64,000 bases of DNA from UBA6049 sp965662345 (GCA_965662345.1 CBFIHE010000001.1:1-64000); one strand, 5' to 3'; positions 41,823 through 50,970 are shown, counted from the stretch's first letter. The notes: generated by a model not told the origin, from the sequence alone. Made by a program: numbers and translations.

Positions 41823-43217
41823 TTATTTTACCCAATTCTGATTGGTAATCATGAGTGCTTCTTGAACAGTAATTCGCTCCCCATTGTTGTAGGCAACTAC
41901 AAATGGTCCAGGGAAATTGTAGTTACTTCTAATAACTTCTCTACCATCTCTAGCATTCTTGTAGATTGGGTAATCACCAGTTGTATACTTAACCCATCCT
42001 TCATGATTCTCTACAATGAAGTTCCCCGTGTACTTGTAAAGGCTCTCAAAATATGGTTGCTTTACATTGTTGTGTCCCGCTAGAATTTGAACACGATAGT
42101 TGATACCTGTGTTGGGTTCAGGAACTGTGGTAATAGACTTCTTCGATACATCGGTTTCAACCAAGTCTTCATTTGTAGCTGCGGTTACAGGTTCTTCTGC
42201 GATTTCTGCCTCATCCTCATTTTCAGTTGATTCTTGTTTGGCTTCGAGAGGCTCTGTTGCGTTTTCCTTGCCCGTGGCTATAGCTACTACAGCTTCAGCT
42301 TCAAGAGTGGCAGATTCTTCTTTGGGTAATGCAATTTCTTCTGCATCGTTTTGCACTTCTACCAGTTCATCATTATCTGCTGTATCTGGATCGTTTTGAG
42401 CAAACTCATTGGCTGCAGGAGAACTTTCCTCACCTAAGATGGTAGCTTTAAGTGTTTGACCATCATGAATATAGGCGAACTCTCCCGAAATAGAATTAGG
42501 AGATAAAGCAGAACCGCCTGTGTTTATGCGGTAGCTAACTGTGAATTCATTCGCATCAGGAAGGTTCATCCATACAAACTTCACTTTGTCATTCACCACT
42601 GAGAATACAGCACTTTCCTCTGCGATAGATGATGCAGATACACCAGCGGGTATGTACTCTTGTATCTTGGCAAAGCCAGTAACGTTTTCACGCTTTATGG
42701 TTACATCAACGCGGTAGTTTCCGGAGCCCTCATCTGTTATAACTCTATTGGTGGCGACAACTGGTTCTTTTACTTCCTCCTCTACTTTTTCTTCACCAAC
42801 GGCTAGAAGCGATGCTGGAATGTAGAAGCTTCTTCGCTCATTTTTTTCTAAGTAAGAGAATGTGCCACCTAACTCAACCTCTGTGATATATTCATCTTCT
42901 ACGGTTAGTTTATATTTTATGGTAAAGCTTTCTTCCTTAGGAAGAGCCATCCAGATCCACTTCATCTTCTGCTCTGCGAACGTAAATGTTGCGCCTTGCG
43001 TTTCTATAGCCTCAACTTTCACTCCAGTAGGGAATGCGTGTTGAAGTTTTGCAAAACCTGTAACATCACCCTTGTTAACAACCAGCTCTACCTCACAAGT
43101 ACCTTGTACGGGAATACGTGCAGGAGCCTTTTGATCTATAGACAAATCACCTGTTAAAAAGCTTGAAATCCCAAAAAGGAAAAGGACGTTCAGAGGTAAG
43201 AGCAAGATTTTTACCAT
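41823..43217 (-). CDS. Secreted protein with duplicated beta domain and C-terminal SPOR-like domain
   Basis: 464 residues with a signal peptide (MVKILLLPLNVLFLFGISSF). A domain of about 110 residues occurs twice: copy 1 at about 33-140 (CEVELVVNKGDVTGFAKLQH, KMKWIWMALPKEESFTIKYK), copy 2 at about 165-270 (RVDVTIKRENVTGFAKIQEY, KVKFVWMNLPDANEFTVSYR). A long acidic Glu/Ala-rich linker runs to about 375, then a SPOR-like segment (NYRVQILAGHNNVKQPYFES ... VKYTTGDYPIYKNARDGREV). I do not recognise the repeated domain. The adjacent barrel gene also ends in SPOR-like repeats, which points to a shared place at the cell wall. Confidence 0.75.
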   Translation of the reverse strand: MVKILLLPLNVLFLFGISSFLTGDLSIDQKAPARIPVQGTCEVELVVNKGDVTGFAKLQHAFPTGVKVEAIETQGATFTFAEQKMKWIWMALPKEESFTIKYKLTVEDEYITEVELGGTFSYLEKNERRSFYIPASLLAVGEEKVEEEVKEPVVATNRVITDEGSGNYRVDVTIKRENVTGFAKIQEYIPAGVSASSIAEESAVFSVVNDKVKFVWMNLPDANEFTVSYRINTGGSALSPNSISGEFAYIHDGQTLKATILGEESSPAANEFAQNDPDTADNDELVEVQNDAEEIALPKEESATLEAEAVVAIATGKENATEPLEAKQESTENEDEAEIAEEPVTAATNEDLVETDVSKKSITTVPEPNTGINYRVQILAGHNNVKQPYFESLYKYTGNFIVENHEGWVKYTTGDYPIYKNARDGREVIRSNYNFPGPFVVAYNNGERITVQEALMITNQNWVK

Positions 43218-43248
43218 AAGAGCTTTAATTACGATTTATGCGTTGTAA

Positions 43249-43256
43249 CAAAGCTA
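43249..43256 (-). promoter_or_regulatory. -7 promoter box of the duplicated-domain protein gene
   Basis: TAGCTTTG on the minus strand, an exact TAnnTTTG match, 31 nt before the start at 43217. No clear -33 element. Confidence 0.45.
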
Positions 43257-43401
43257 CTTGTACGTAAAGGCGCTGTAAGACCCAGAAAGGCCAATCTATA
43301 AACACGCAAATGTTAATTACCTTGTGGGTAACCCGGTGATAACCCTTTACATGTAATTGATAGGTAGGTGTTTAGGGTGATTTGGGCAGGGTGTTGAAAA
43401 C

Positions 43402-44112
43402 CTAAAAATTGGGCTTTAATAGATATCTGCCGTAGAATTTCTCTATTTCAGCAACTGCTTCGTCTGCAGTATCCACTAGTTTGAATAGAAATAGATCATT
43501 GTCATTTATGTTGCCTTCTTTTTCAAGCATGGTATTCTTAATCCAATCTACTAATCCACCCCAGTAGTCAGTTCCTACAAGAACGATAGGGAACTTTCCA
43601 ATCTTATGCGTTTGTATGAGTGTTAGTGCCTCAAAGAGTTCATCTAAGGTGCCGAAACCACCAGGAAGCACTATGAACCCTTGAGCGTACTTAACAAACA
43701 TGAGTTTGCGGACAAAGAAATAGTCAAAGTTGATGAGCTTGTCTTTGTCTATGTAAGGGTTGGAATCTTGCTCAAAGGGTAGGTCTATATTGAGACCAAC
43801 AGATTTGCCGCCACCAGTTGAAGCTCCTTTATTTCCAGCCTCCATTATTCCAGCTCCACCACCTGTTATTACACCAAACCCTTTAGCCGTGCATTGTTTG
43901 GCTATTTCTTCAGCGAGCTCGTAGTAAGGTGTATTTGGGCGTGTTCTTGCAGATCCGAAGATGCTTACACAAGGTCCAATCTTAGCCATCTTCTCGAAGC
44001 CCTCAACGATTTCAGATAATACCTTGAAAACCTGCCAAGAATCTTTAGTCTTGATTTCGTTCCAGCTTTTCTCGTCAAAGGCACGTTTAAGTCTATCTTC
44101 CATATGCTTCAA
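43402..44112 (-). CDS. LOG-family phosphoribohydrolase
   Basis: Rossmann-fold nucleotide 5'-monophosphate phosphoribohydrolase of the LOG/TIGR00730 type, 236 residues. The family motif is LPGGFGTLDELFEALTLIQT near residue 155 with the Glu of PGGxGTxxE (here GGFGTLDE), and the N-terminal half has VSIFGSARTRPNTPYYELAE and GFGVITGGGAGIMEAGNKGA. In bacteria the substrate is usually unclear; cytokinin-type activity is known for some. Its start lies 20 nt inside the end of murQ, so the two are probably translated from one mRNA. Confidence 0.88.
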   Translation of the reverse strand: MKHMEDRLKRAFDEKSWNEIKTKDSWQVFKVLSEIVEGFEKMAKIGPCVSIFGSARTRPNTPYYELAEEIAKQCTAKGFGVITGGGAGIMEAGNKGASTGGGKSVGLNIDLPFEQDSNPYIDKDKLINFDYFFVRKLMFVKYAQGFIVLPGGFGTLDELFEALTLIQTHKIGKFPIVLVGTDYWGGLVDWIKNTMLEKEGNINDNDLFLFKLVDTADEAVAEIEKFYGRYLLKPNF

Positions 44113-44911
44113 TTGCTTTTCTAACGCTCCCGTACTCTAATAGTTGTGCTTTAGCTTCTGCATAGGATAATTGAGATAATGATTCCATTACCATTTTGGT
44201 GCCTCTATCTACAAGTTTATCATTTGATAACTGCATATCTACCATGCGGTTACCTTTAACTCGCCCCAATTTTATCATAACAGTTGTGCTAATCATATTG
44301 AGTACAAGTTTTTGGGCTGTTCCAGCTTTCATACGGGTACTTCCAGTTACAAATTCTGGACCCGTTTCTACTACAATTGGGAAGTCTGACACTTTAGTTA
44401 CGAGTGCACCAGGATTACATGTAATGCAACCAGTGGCAATACCCTGTTCTTGACAGTATTCTAGTGCACCAACCACGTAGGGTGTTGAACCTGATGCTGC
44501 AATGCCAATAACAACGTCAGTAGTTGATAGGTTGTGCGCGTTTAAGTCAGAAATACCTTGCTGCTTGTCGTCTTCTGCAAACTCTACAGCCTTCCTAATT
44601 GCCGAATCTCCACCTGCAATCAACCCTATGACTAAGCCATGTTCTACTCCAAATGTTGGAGGACACTCACTGGCATCTACAATTCCTAGTCTTCCGCTAG
44701 TACCTGCGCCTAGGTAAAATATTCTGCCTCCCGCCATTAACCTATCTGCGGTAATATCTACAAGAGCTGCAATATCAGGAAGGACACGCTGAATAGCACT
44801 GGCCACTTTATGATCTTCTTGATTAATACCCTCAAGAAGTTCTGTTGTGGTTTTTTTCTCTAAATCGTTATGTAACGACTGTTGTTCTGTTAAGCGTGCC
44901 TTTTCAACCAT
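44093..44911 (-). CDS. murQ: N-acetylmuramic acid 6-phosphate etherase
   Basis: Cleaves the lactyl ether of MurNAc 6-phosphate in peptidoglycan recycling. 272 residues, a little shorter than the ~300 usual. The SIS domain has RIFYLGAGTSGRLGIVDASE followed by CPPTFG (the catalytic-Glu region), GDSAIRKAVEFAEDDKQQGI, VIGIAASGSTPYVVGALEYC and VTGSTRMKAGTAQKLVLNMI. The usual C-terminal extension is trimmed. No murK, murP or anmK gene is adjacent. It is 6 bp after the fused E1 gene and overlaps the LOG gene. Confidence 0.93.
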   Translation of the reverse strand: MVEKARLTEQQSLHNDLEKKTTTELLEGINQEDHKVASAIQRVLPDIAALVDITADRLMAGGRIFYLGAGTSGRLGIVDASECPPTFGVEHGLVIGLIAGGDSAIRKAVEFAEDDKQQGISDLNAHNLSTTDVVIGIAASGSTPYVVGALEYCQEQGIATGCITCNPGALVTKVSDFPIVVETGPEFVTGSTRMKAGTAQKLVLNMISTTVMIKLGRVKGNRMVDMQLSNDKLVDRGTKMVMESLSQLSYAEAKAQLLEYGSVRKAIEAYGR

Positions 44912-44917
44912 TATGAC

Positions 44918-47341
44918 CTAATAAAGTGCTGGATACTTAATAGGGTTTACCTCTGTCATAATCGCATAAGCCGTTTCAAAAATATCATCTATACTTGGCT
45001 TACTGAAGTAATCACCATCTGTTCCGTAAGCAGGTCTATGTGCTTTTGCAGTTAACAATACAGGCTCTGAATCTAATTGGAAATATCCTTTTTGTTCATG
45101 CAAGATTTGTTGAAGAATATAGGCAGAAGCACCACCTGGAACGTCTTCATCCACTATCATCAAGCGATTGGTTTTAGACAAGCTTTCGCCAATGGCGTGT
45201 TCCAAATCAAATGGAAGCAAAGTTTGTACATCTATGATTTCTGCAGATATACCCGCTTCATTCAGTTGCTTGGCCGCATCAGCGCACATGCGCACGGTAG
45301 AACCATAACTTACAATGGTGATGTCGTTACCTTCTTTGAGATTATCTGTTATCCCAAGCGGTACTTGGTATTCGCCAATATTATTAGGGACATTTTCTTT
45401 GAGTCGGTATCCGTTCAGTGATTCTATTACTATAGCTGGGTCATCGCCTGCCAATAGAGTATTGTACATTCCAGCTGCTTGTACCATGTTTCTTGGAACA
45501 CAAACGTGCATACCTCTTACACCGTTTACAATCATGCCCATTGGGCTACCTGAATGCCAAATACCTTCTAAGCGATGACCTCTTGTGCGAATGATTAAGG
45601 GTGCTTTTTGACCGCCAGCAGAGCGATAGTGAACTGTAGACAAATCATCGCTCAACAATTGAATACAGTATAGTAGGTAATCTAAGTATTGAATTTCAGC
45701 AATAGGCCGTAACCCTCGCATGGCCATTCCAATTCCTTGACCAATAATGGTAGCTTCGCGTATCCCTGTATCTGTTACCCGCTCTACTCCGTATTTTGCT
45801 TGTAGCCCTTCTAATCCTTGATTAACTCCACCAATTTTTCCTGAATCTTCTCCAAAGATGAGCACATCTGGGCGTTTCTCTAGTATGTAATCAAAGTTGT
45901 CGCGTAAAATTTCTCTTCCATCTTTTTGGTTATCAGAGAAGTCTGGCGCTACCGCATTTGCCTTTAATGGACTGGCCTCGCTCTGCGAATAAAGGTGAGA
46001 GCCATAGCGTTCATGATTGTGAGTGGTTTCTGCAGAGATCCAATCTTTTAAGGATGTAATGGCACTGTTGTGTTCACCTCTAGCTAACATTAACGTTGTA
46101 CGTGCGGCATGAAAAATATCTTTCCGTATAGGCTCTGAGTTACTTTCCAATGCACTTATTACTGGGGCGATGAATGCTTTCTTCTCTGAGCCAGCGGCTA
46201 CTTCTTTTAATATGCTTACAACTTTTGTTTGCTCTGCCTTAATTGGTGCAATAAACTCACTCCATGCTGCTTTTTTTGCATCGCGAACTTCTTTTTTGGC
46301 GTCTTTTTCAATGGCTAGAAGCTCTTCTTCTGAGGCGAGTTCCTTCTCTAGGATCCATTTTCTGAATTGAGAAATACAATCGTACTCCGTTTCCCAAGCT
46401 AAGCGTTCTTTTGATTTGTAGCGCTCATGAGAACCTGATGTAGAGTGCCCTTGGGGTTGTGTTACTTCCTCTACGTGTACAAGAACAGGAATGTGATTTT
46501 CTCTTGCAAGCTCAACCGCCTTTTCATAGGTAAGGCAAAGCTGTGCATAATCCCATGCTTTTACATTGAATATCTCATAACCCGAACGGTTATTGTCTCT
46601 CTGAAATCCTTTTAGCGCTTCAGAAATACTTTCTTTAATTGTCTGGTACTTTTTCTCCACAGAAATACCATAGCCATCATCCCAAACAGACATTACCATA
46701 GGTACTTGAAGTACACCAGCGGCATTCATTGTCTCCCAAAAAACACCCTCAGAGGTAGAGGCGTCACCAATAGAGCCAAAAGCGACTTCATTACCCGCAT
46801 CAGAAAATTTAGAGAAGGAGCCGTCTTGCAACTTCTTATTTTGTCTGTAGACCTTAGAAGCTTGAGCCAAGCCAAGTAAACGAGGCATTTGACCGGCTGT
46901 TGGACTAATATCTGCTGAGGCATTTTTCTGGGCTGTTAAATCTTTCCAAGATCCGTCTTTGTTTAAAGAGCGAGTTGCGTAGTGCCCGTTCATTTGCCGA
47001 CCTCCTGATGCTGGTTCTGCAGCAATATCAGTATGGGCGTATAATTGCGCGAAAAATTGTTGCACGGTGAGAAGGCCTGCTGCCATCATCCATGTTTGGT
47101 CACGGTAATATCCAGATCTGAAATCACCATTCATAAACTGTTTGGCTAGGGCAATTTGTGCTACTTCTTTACCATCACCGAAGATGCCAAATTTAGCTTT
47201 GCCCGTTAGTACCTCACGCCTTCCTAATAAGCTAGTTTCTCTGCTTAGGTTGGCGAGTTTATAATCAGAAAGAATTTCTGATTTAAGTTCTTGTTGACTC
47301 AATTGGTCTGTACCTTGTTCAAGTTGCGTTGTTTCTGACAT
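44918..47341 (-). CDS. 2-oxoacid dehydrogenase E1, alpha and beta subunits fused
   Basis: ThDP-dependent E1 of a branched-chain 2-oxoacid or pyruvate-type dehydrogenase complex, 807 residues. Residues about 20-430 are the alpha half (DQTWMMAAGLLTVQQFFAQL, TAGQMPRLLGLAQASKVY, the ThDP motif FGSIGDASTSEGVFWETMNA, then SVWDDGYGISVEKKYQT). Residues about 470-807 are the beta half (DVLIFGEDSGKIGGVNQGLE, RVTDTGIREATIIGQGIGMA, ESLNGYRLKENVP). Fused E1 of this kind is normal in Bacteroidota. The exact oxoacid cannot be decided; E2 and E3 are not in the window. An ACTTTTG-type -7 box (TACTTTTG) precedes it. Confidence 0.9.
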   Translation of the reverse strand: MSETTQLEQGTDQLSQQELKSEILSDYKLANLSRETSLLGRREVLTGKAKFGIFGDGKEVAQIALAKQFMNGDFRSGYYRDQTWMMAAGLLTVQQFFAQLYAHTDIAAEPASGGRQMNGHYATRSLNKDGSWKDLTAQKNASADISPTAGQMPRLLGLAQASKVYRQNKKLQDGSFSKFSDAGNEVAFGSIGDASTSEGVFWETMNAAGVLQVPMVMSVWDDGYGISVEKKYQTIKESISEALKGFQRDNNRSGYEIFNVKAWDYAQLCLTYEKAVELARENHIPVLVHVEEVTQPQGHSTSGSHERYKSKERLAWETEYDCISQFRKWILEKELASEEELLAIEKDAKKEVRDAKKAAWSEFIAPIKAEQTKVVSILKEVAAGSEKKAFIAPVISALESNSEPIRKDIFHAARTTLMLARGEHNSAITSLKDWISAETTHNHERYGSHLYSQSEASPLKANAVAPDFSDNQKDGREILRDNFDYILEKRPDVLIFGEDSGKIGGVNQGLEGLQAKYGVERVTDTGIREATIIGQGIGMAMRGLRPIAEIQYLDYLLYCIQLLSDDLSTVHYRSAGGQKAPLIIRTRGHRLEGIWHSGSPMGMIVNGVRGMHVCVPRNMVQAAGMYNTLLAGDDPAIVIESLNGYRLKENVPNNIGEYQVPLGITDNLKEGNDITIVSYGSTVRMCADAAKQLNEAGISAEIIDVQTLLPFDLEHAIGESLSKTNRLMIVDEDVPGGASAYILQQILHEQKGYFQLDSEPVLLTAKAHRPAYGTDGDYFSKPSIDDIFETAYAIMTEVNPIKYPALY

Positions 47342-47378
47342 GGAATTGCGCTTTAGATACCCCTGATCGGAGGTGCTG

Positions 47379-47386
47379 CAAAAGTA
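47379..47386 (-). promoter_or_regulatory. -7 promoter box of the E1-murQ-LOG unit
   Basis: TACTTTTG on the minus strand, an exact TAnnTTTG match, 37 nt before the E1 start. Downstream genes follow with gaps of 6 bp or overlap. Confidence 0.5.
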
Positions 47387-47415
47387 AGTAAAACACGCTT
47401 TTTTAGCTTTGGTTC

Positions 47416-48399
47416 TTACCTTCTGGAAACCTGATGTTTAGCATAAGCAGGACAATAATACCTTGGGTTGAAACCTTCATCTGAAAAACAAGAGTTGAAG
47501 GTTAAGATGATTTCATGCGTGTGTTGTGCAAAACTCCCCATTTTAGAAATATTGTATTCATAAGCATAGCCTACGCGTAGCTTGCTCTTGAATCGAACTT
47601 GAACCATCGCCATTATGGCATCTTGTATACGATATCCTGCAATTCCTGTTACTTGATCTTGAAAACTCCAACCTGCTTGTAAGGCTATGGAAGGAGGCAT
47701 GTAGCCCTCATAAAACAATTGAACCCCAGCATGGATGTAATTGTAATCATCGTATATAAAGGTTTTCATGGCATTGGCATAAACCATCGTCTTCAAATCG
47801 GCTGGTGTTCCCCAGCTGTTTCCATACATATCTGCATTACGTTGGGTTATATTCCAAGCGCTTATTCCAGCATATAGGATTGGAGTGGTGTAGGAGATGC
47901 CTGGTGAAATTATGGGGAAGAAATAAATAGGGGCTGTATTGGCAAAAGCAGGGTCGTCTGGAGCTTTAGTTGTAACGTTTCTAGTAGAAACCACCATTCT
48001 TGAAAGTGAAGCATAGGTGCCGAAAGAAAGGTATTTATTCTCTCCAACAACTAAGTGATAGGCATAGGCACCAGATATAAGAAAAGACCTAAAAATTCCT
48101 TGCCTATCATCTAAAATAGATCCTCCATATCCATGCCATCCTTTTTTGAATTTCCCAATTCCCTCTTTGCGGGTACTTACGTTAAAAGATGCGGTATTCG
48201 TAAATGCCAATTGGGGAAGCGTAGTCCATTGCCTACGGTGACCCATAGTAACGGTAACACAAGGTTTGAGACCTGCTGCAGAAGCGTTCATGATAAACGG
48301 TTCCATATTTTGCTGGGCAAAGTTCCAGCTAATTTGCGACAAAGCCGAAGTAGCAATAAACAGGTGACTTGCTAAGGCTATGTACTTTAAACTGCTCAT
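47416..48399 (-). CDS. PorP/SprF-family T9SS membrane protein
   Basis: Outer-membrane beta-barrel of 327 residues with a signal peptide (MSSLKYIALASHLFIATSALSQ). The family start is present: FAQQNMEPFIMNASAAGLKP and VTMGHRRQWTTLPQLAFTNT, and later VTGIAGYRIQDAIMAMVQVR and RVGYAYEYNISKMGSFAQHT followed by HEIIL. PorP/SprF proteins anchor or pass cargo with type B (CHU_C) sorting domains. The gene overlaps by 4 bp with the upstream CHU_C cargo gene, so the two form a dedicated cargo-barrel pair like SprB-SprF. Confidence 0.93.
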   Translation of the reverse strand: MSSLKYIALASHLFIATSALSQISWNFAQQNMEPFIMNASAAGLKPCVTVTMGHRRQWTTLPQLAFTNTASFNVSTRKEGIGKFKKGWHGYGGSILDDRQGIFRSFLISGAYAYHLVVGENKYLSFGTYASLSRMVVSTRNVTTKAPDDPAFANTAPIYFFPIISPGISYTTPILYAGISAWNITQRNADMYGNSWGTPADLKTMVYANAMKTFIYDDYNYIHAGVQLFYEGYMPPSIALQAGWSFQDQVTGIAGYRIQDAIMAMVQVRFKSKLRVGYAYEYNISKMGSFAQHTHEIILTFNSCFSDEGFNPRYYCPAYAKHQVSRR

Positions 48400-49175
48400 T
48401 TGGATATTGTAATAAAGCCGTTTACTTCGTATTCCTTAGTATCTATGCCTAGTGGGAATATTTGAAAATAATAAGTGCCAGATGGCAGCTCTTGACCTGT
48501 TATTGACTTACCGTTCCAAGGCAGGTATGGCCCCTCTGACCTATGCACGACTTGACCAAAGCGATTCTTCACTTGCAAAAACGCATTTTCAAAATCGTCT
48601 TCTAGTTCATCTATTTCCCAAGTATCGTTAACTCCATCTCCATTAGGAGAGAAACCCGTATACACCTTCCAGCAAAAGTTTTCAAGATTAACCGTGTGTT
48701 CTGCTGTGCACTTTGCTTCATCGGTAACGATAATTTTGTTTGCACCATGGTTAGCCGCAGTTGTTCCAGGCTCACTATTGGTTGTATACGTTAGTGTACC
48801 TAAGCCACCAAAAACCTCAGAGATAGTTATAGTTGCTTCTTTATTGCATGTAGCATGAGAAGAGTCATATGTTAAGCCAATGTAGCCAGATTGTTTTACT
48901 CTAGCGGTTTCTGCAACCTCAAGAAGATTCGCATCGCGCACTAAAACAGACACAGCACCTGCTTTGCCAGGGAAGTAGACGTTGTCTTCAGTAAAAGGTT
49001 CATTGTTGAAAGAGTACCTAAGGGGAGGAGTTAATCCGCGAACAGAGTCTACAGAAACTATAGCCTCTGATTCGTAGCACCAATTTGCCGTCATAAAAAG
49101 ACGCTGAGCTTGACTAGTCACAAAGATGAATAGAAGCAAGTTTAAGAGTAATGCCTTTTTGACTGCCTGGCGCAT
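48396..49175 (-). CDS. Gliding-motility type CHU_C (type B) cargo protein, small
   Basis: 259 residues from MRQAVKKALLLNLLLFIFVT (signal peptide ending SQA-Q). The longer TTG start at 49199 falls in the -7 box, so it is rejected. After two short SprB-like beta repeats (ALSVLVRD-type strand near 70; ATCNKEATITISEVFGGLGT near 120) comes the CHU_C domain: VYTGFSPNGDGVNDTWEIDE, LQVKNRFGQVVHRSEG and YLPWNGKSITGQELPSGTYY, ending YEVNGFITISK. This is far shorter than SprB-type adhesins. It is probably exported by T9SS and held by the PorP/SprF partner encoded 4 bp overlapping downstream. Confidence 0.88.
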   Translation of the reverse strand: MRQAVKKALLLNLLLFIFVTSQAQRLFMTANWCYESEAIVSVDSVRGLTPPLRYSFNNEPFTEDNVYFPGKAGAVSVLVRDANLLEVAETARVKQSGYIGLTYDSSHATCNKEATITISEVFGGLGTLTYTTNSEPGTTAANHGANKIIVTDEAKCTAEHTVNLENFCWKVYTGFSPNGDGVNDTWEIDELEDDFENAFLQVKNRFGQVVHRSEGPYLPWNGKSITGQELPSGTYYFQIFPLGIDTKEYEVNGFITISK

Positions 49176-49196
49176 GCTAAGTTTTTGGTTTGAAAT

Positions 49197-49204
49197 CAAA
49201 ACTA
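49197..49204 (-). promoter_or_regulatory. -7 promoter box of the CHU_C/PorP pair
   Basis: TAGTTTTG on the minus strand, an exact TAnnTTTG match, 21 nt before the ATG at 49175. It overlaps the alternative TTG start and so helps to set the true start. Confidence 0.5.
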
Positions 49205-49211
49205 ACCAATT

Positions 49212-49249
49212 GGAAAAGGCTGAAAATTGATTATTCTCAGCCTTTTTCC
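49212..49249. terminator. Terminator between PspC and CHU_C genes
   Basis: Long stem GGAAAAGGCTGA / TCAGCCTTTTTCC (49212-49223 with 49237-49249, one bulged T) with a 13-nt loop. T-rich arms on both sides allow it to end the PspC transcript on the minus strand. Confidence 0.6.
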
Positions 49250-49314
49250 ACAGAATGCTATTACATGATTTTATTTCAGTTGAAAACCAACTTTAATGAG
49301 ATGTTCTTCAGCTA

Positions 49315-50970
49315 TTACATAGACACCTTCACTTCGGCTACTTCTTTTTCTGTCTTGTTTTCTTCTAGCTCTTCGTTTTTTGAGAAATCTGGAGATTGCA
49401 ATCCACGATCTGTCATAGTCCAATAATGGCCTAACATATAGGCATCGTAAGTATTTGTGATATTGTCGATGTCATATATAAAGCCGTCTAAATTGGCTTC
49501 TAAATAAACCGTTTTGCCAACAGGTATTAGCAACACTAATTCTACATTTTGCTTTCTCCACTTATCTACCTGTTGGAAAGATAAGAATGGGTCAAAAGCC
49601 AGCGTATTCTCATTCTCTGAATAGTCATAAATAATCCCAGCTGCACGTTTTTCAGCTACGCTAAATGTATTTCCGCGTGCAGTTTTCCGCTGTACTAATT
49701 CAAATCTGTTTGTAGGGCTCGCTTCAACATCTAAGCTAATATCTGATATGCTCACCACTCCAGTTTGATCATCTATATGGAAATCTACCTCATTTTCACT
49801 CATGATTTTAGAACCTTCTAGTTCTTTAATAACCCCTTCGTTTAAGGTTAAAAAGAGGGTATCTCCTTTAAAGTCTAATACCTCTGATTCTTGAATGGTT
49901 CCTGGTTTGGAGTAGTCATTTCCAGTACTAATGCCTCCATAGGCGAGCAGTATTATGCCTAGAAGCCAAGTTCCTGCGAGTCCCCAACCTAAACCAGCTG
50001 GAATATTCTTATATCCCGACACCAAGGAAACACCACCATACAAAATGGCTAATACGGGAATTACTGAAACCAAAAAGCCTCCAATTAATGTCATGTAAGC
50101 AGAAAAGCTTGAAGCAAACACCAAGTTGCTGAGTTCAGCGAATGAATAACCGCTAAACTCTCCAATGGAAATGAAGCTGCTTGATAGCATTGCTATGAAA
50201 GCTATAATCAAGCTAATAGTCATCAACGACCCAATAAATAACAATAAGCTACCTAGTATTTTACCAATGGCCTTTAAGAGTAGTGTCAATAAACGTACTA
50301 ATAGTCTACCAAGGCCTTCAATGAAAGAGGCAATGGAACTCCCTAAGGAATTAACGGTACCATCTTTTTTAAGTCTTTGATTTACATTGCTTATTTCGTC
50401 TTCTACATATTTACCAATGTTAGAAACATTAACTGGTTCTCCAGTCATTTCTAGCTTTTCTGCGGTAGTTCTAGCTTTTGGAACGATAATCCAAAGAATG
50501 ATGTAGATTAAAAAACCAAATCCCCAAACTAGAAAGGCAAATAGCAATGCTAGGCGAATCCATAGAGGCTGTACTCCAACATAGTGAGCGATACCCGCAC
50601 AAACACCACCTAGAATAGCGTTATCGCCATCTCTGTAGAGTTTTTTTATGGTGCTTTTTTCTGAGGAGTTATTTTGTTGGTTGGTTTCAGTTTCTTCAAA
50701 CACAGACTCGTCAACATAATCTTCTGGGCTGCCCATTTGAGCTATAATATCTTGGATATCTTGAATGTTAATTACGGTTTTGGAACTACTCAATTTCTCT
50801 TGCATAAGTTCCGCTACACGCGCTTCAATATCGTCCATGATCTCATCACTACCCTCAGAGGCTCTGAAATGGTTCCGCAATGTATCTAGGTAACTTTTCA
50901 GGTTGCTGTATGCATCTTCATCTATGGTGAAGACCAAGCCTGAAAGGTTAATGTTCAATGTCTTTTTCAT
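49315..50970 (-). CDS. PspC-domain membrane protein
   Basis: 551 residues. The N-terminal cytosolic segment (1-85) resembles the helical part of PadR-linked PspC proteins (FTIDEDAYSNLKSYLDTLRN, DIEARVAELMQEKLSSSKTV). The PspC domain lies at about 108-168 (DGDNAILGGVCAGIAHYVGV, then a membrane helix WIRLALLFAFLVWGFGFLIY). Three or four more helices follow to about 370, then a beta-rich tail (LDFKGDTLFLTLNEGVIKEL) of the kind seen in DUF2154-like or adhesin-type domains. Function is presumably an envelope stress response. It starts on the last base of the PadR stop. Confidence 0.85.
   Translation of the reverse strand: MKKTLNINLSGLVFTIDEDAYSNLKSYLDTLRNHFRASEGSDEIMDDIEARVAELMQEKLSSSKTVINIQDIQDIIAQMGSPEDYVDESVFEETETNQQNNSSEKSTIKKLYRDGDNAILGGVCAGIAHYVGVQPLWIRLALLFAFLVWGFGFLIYIILWIIVPKARTTAEKLEMTGEPVNVSNIGKYVEDEISNVNQRLKKDGTVNSLGSSIASFIEGLGRLLVRLLTLLLKAIGKILGSLLLFIGSLMTISLIIAFIAMLSSSFISIGEFSGYSFAELSNLVFASSFSAYMTLIGGFLVSVIPVLAILYGGVSLVSGYKNIPAGLGWGLAGTWLLGIILLAYGGISTGNDYSKPGTIQESEVLDFKGDTLFLTLNEGVIKELEGSKIMSENEVDFHIDDQTGVVSISDISLDVEASPTNRFELVQRKTARGNTFSVAEKRAAGIIYDYSENENTLAFDPFLSFQQVDKWRKQNVELVLLIPVGKTVYLEANLDGFIYDIDNITNTYDAYMLGHYWTMTDRGLQSPDFSKNEELEENKTEKEVAEVKVSM

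Noticed and set aside
42100..42399. 99-codon Ser/Ala-rich frame on the plus strand
   Set aside because: Mirror of the Glu/Ala-rich linker of the minus-strand duplicated-domain protein; low-complexity composition explains it.
43257..43401. Small gene or riboswitch between LOG and the duplicated-domain gene
   Set aside because: No start with an RBS, no conserved fold, and only a partial GGGTTA-type repeat.
44918..47341. E1 alpha-beta fusion as an assembly error
   Set aside because: The join is in one frame with a proper linker and this fusion is standard in Bacteroidota.
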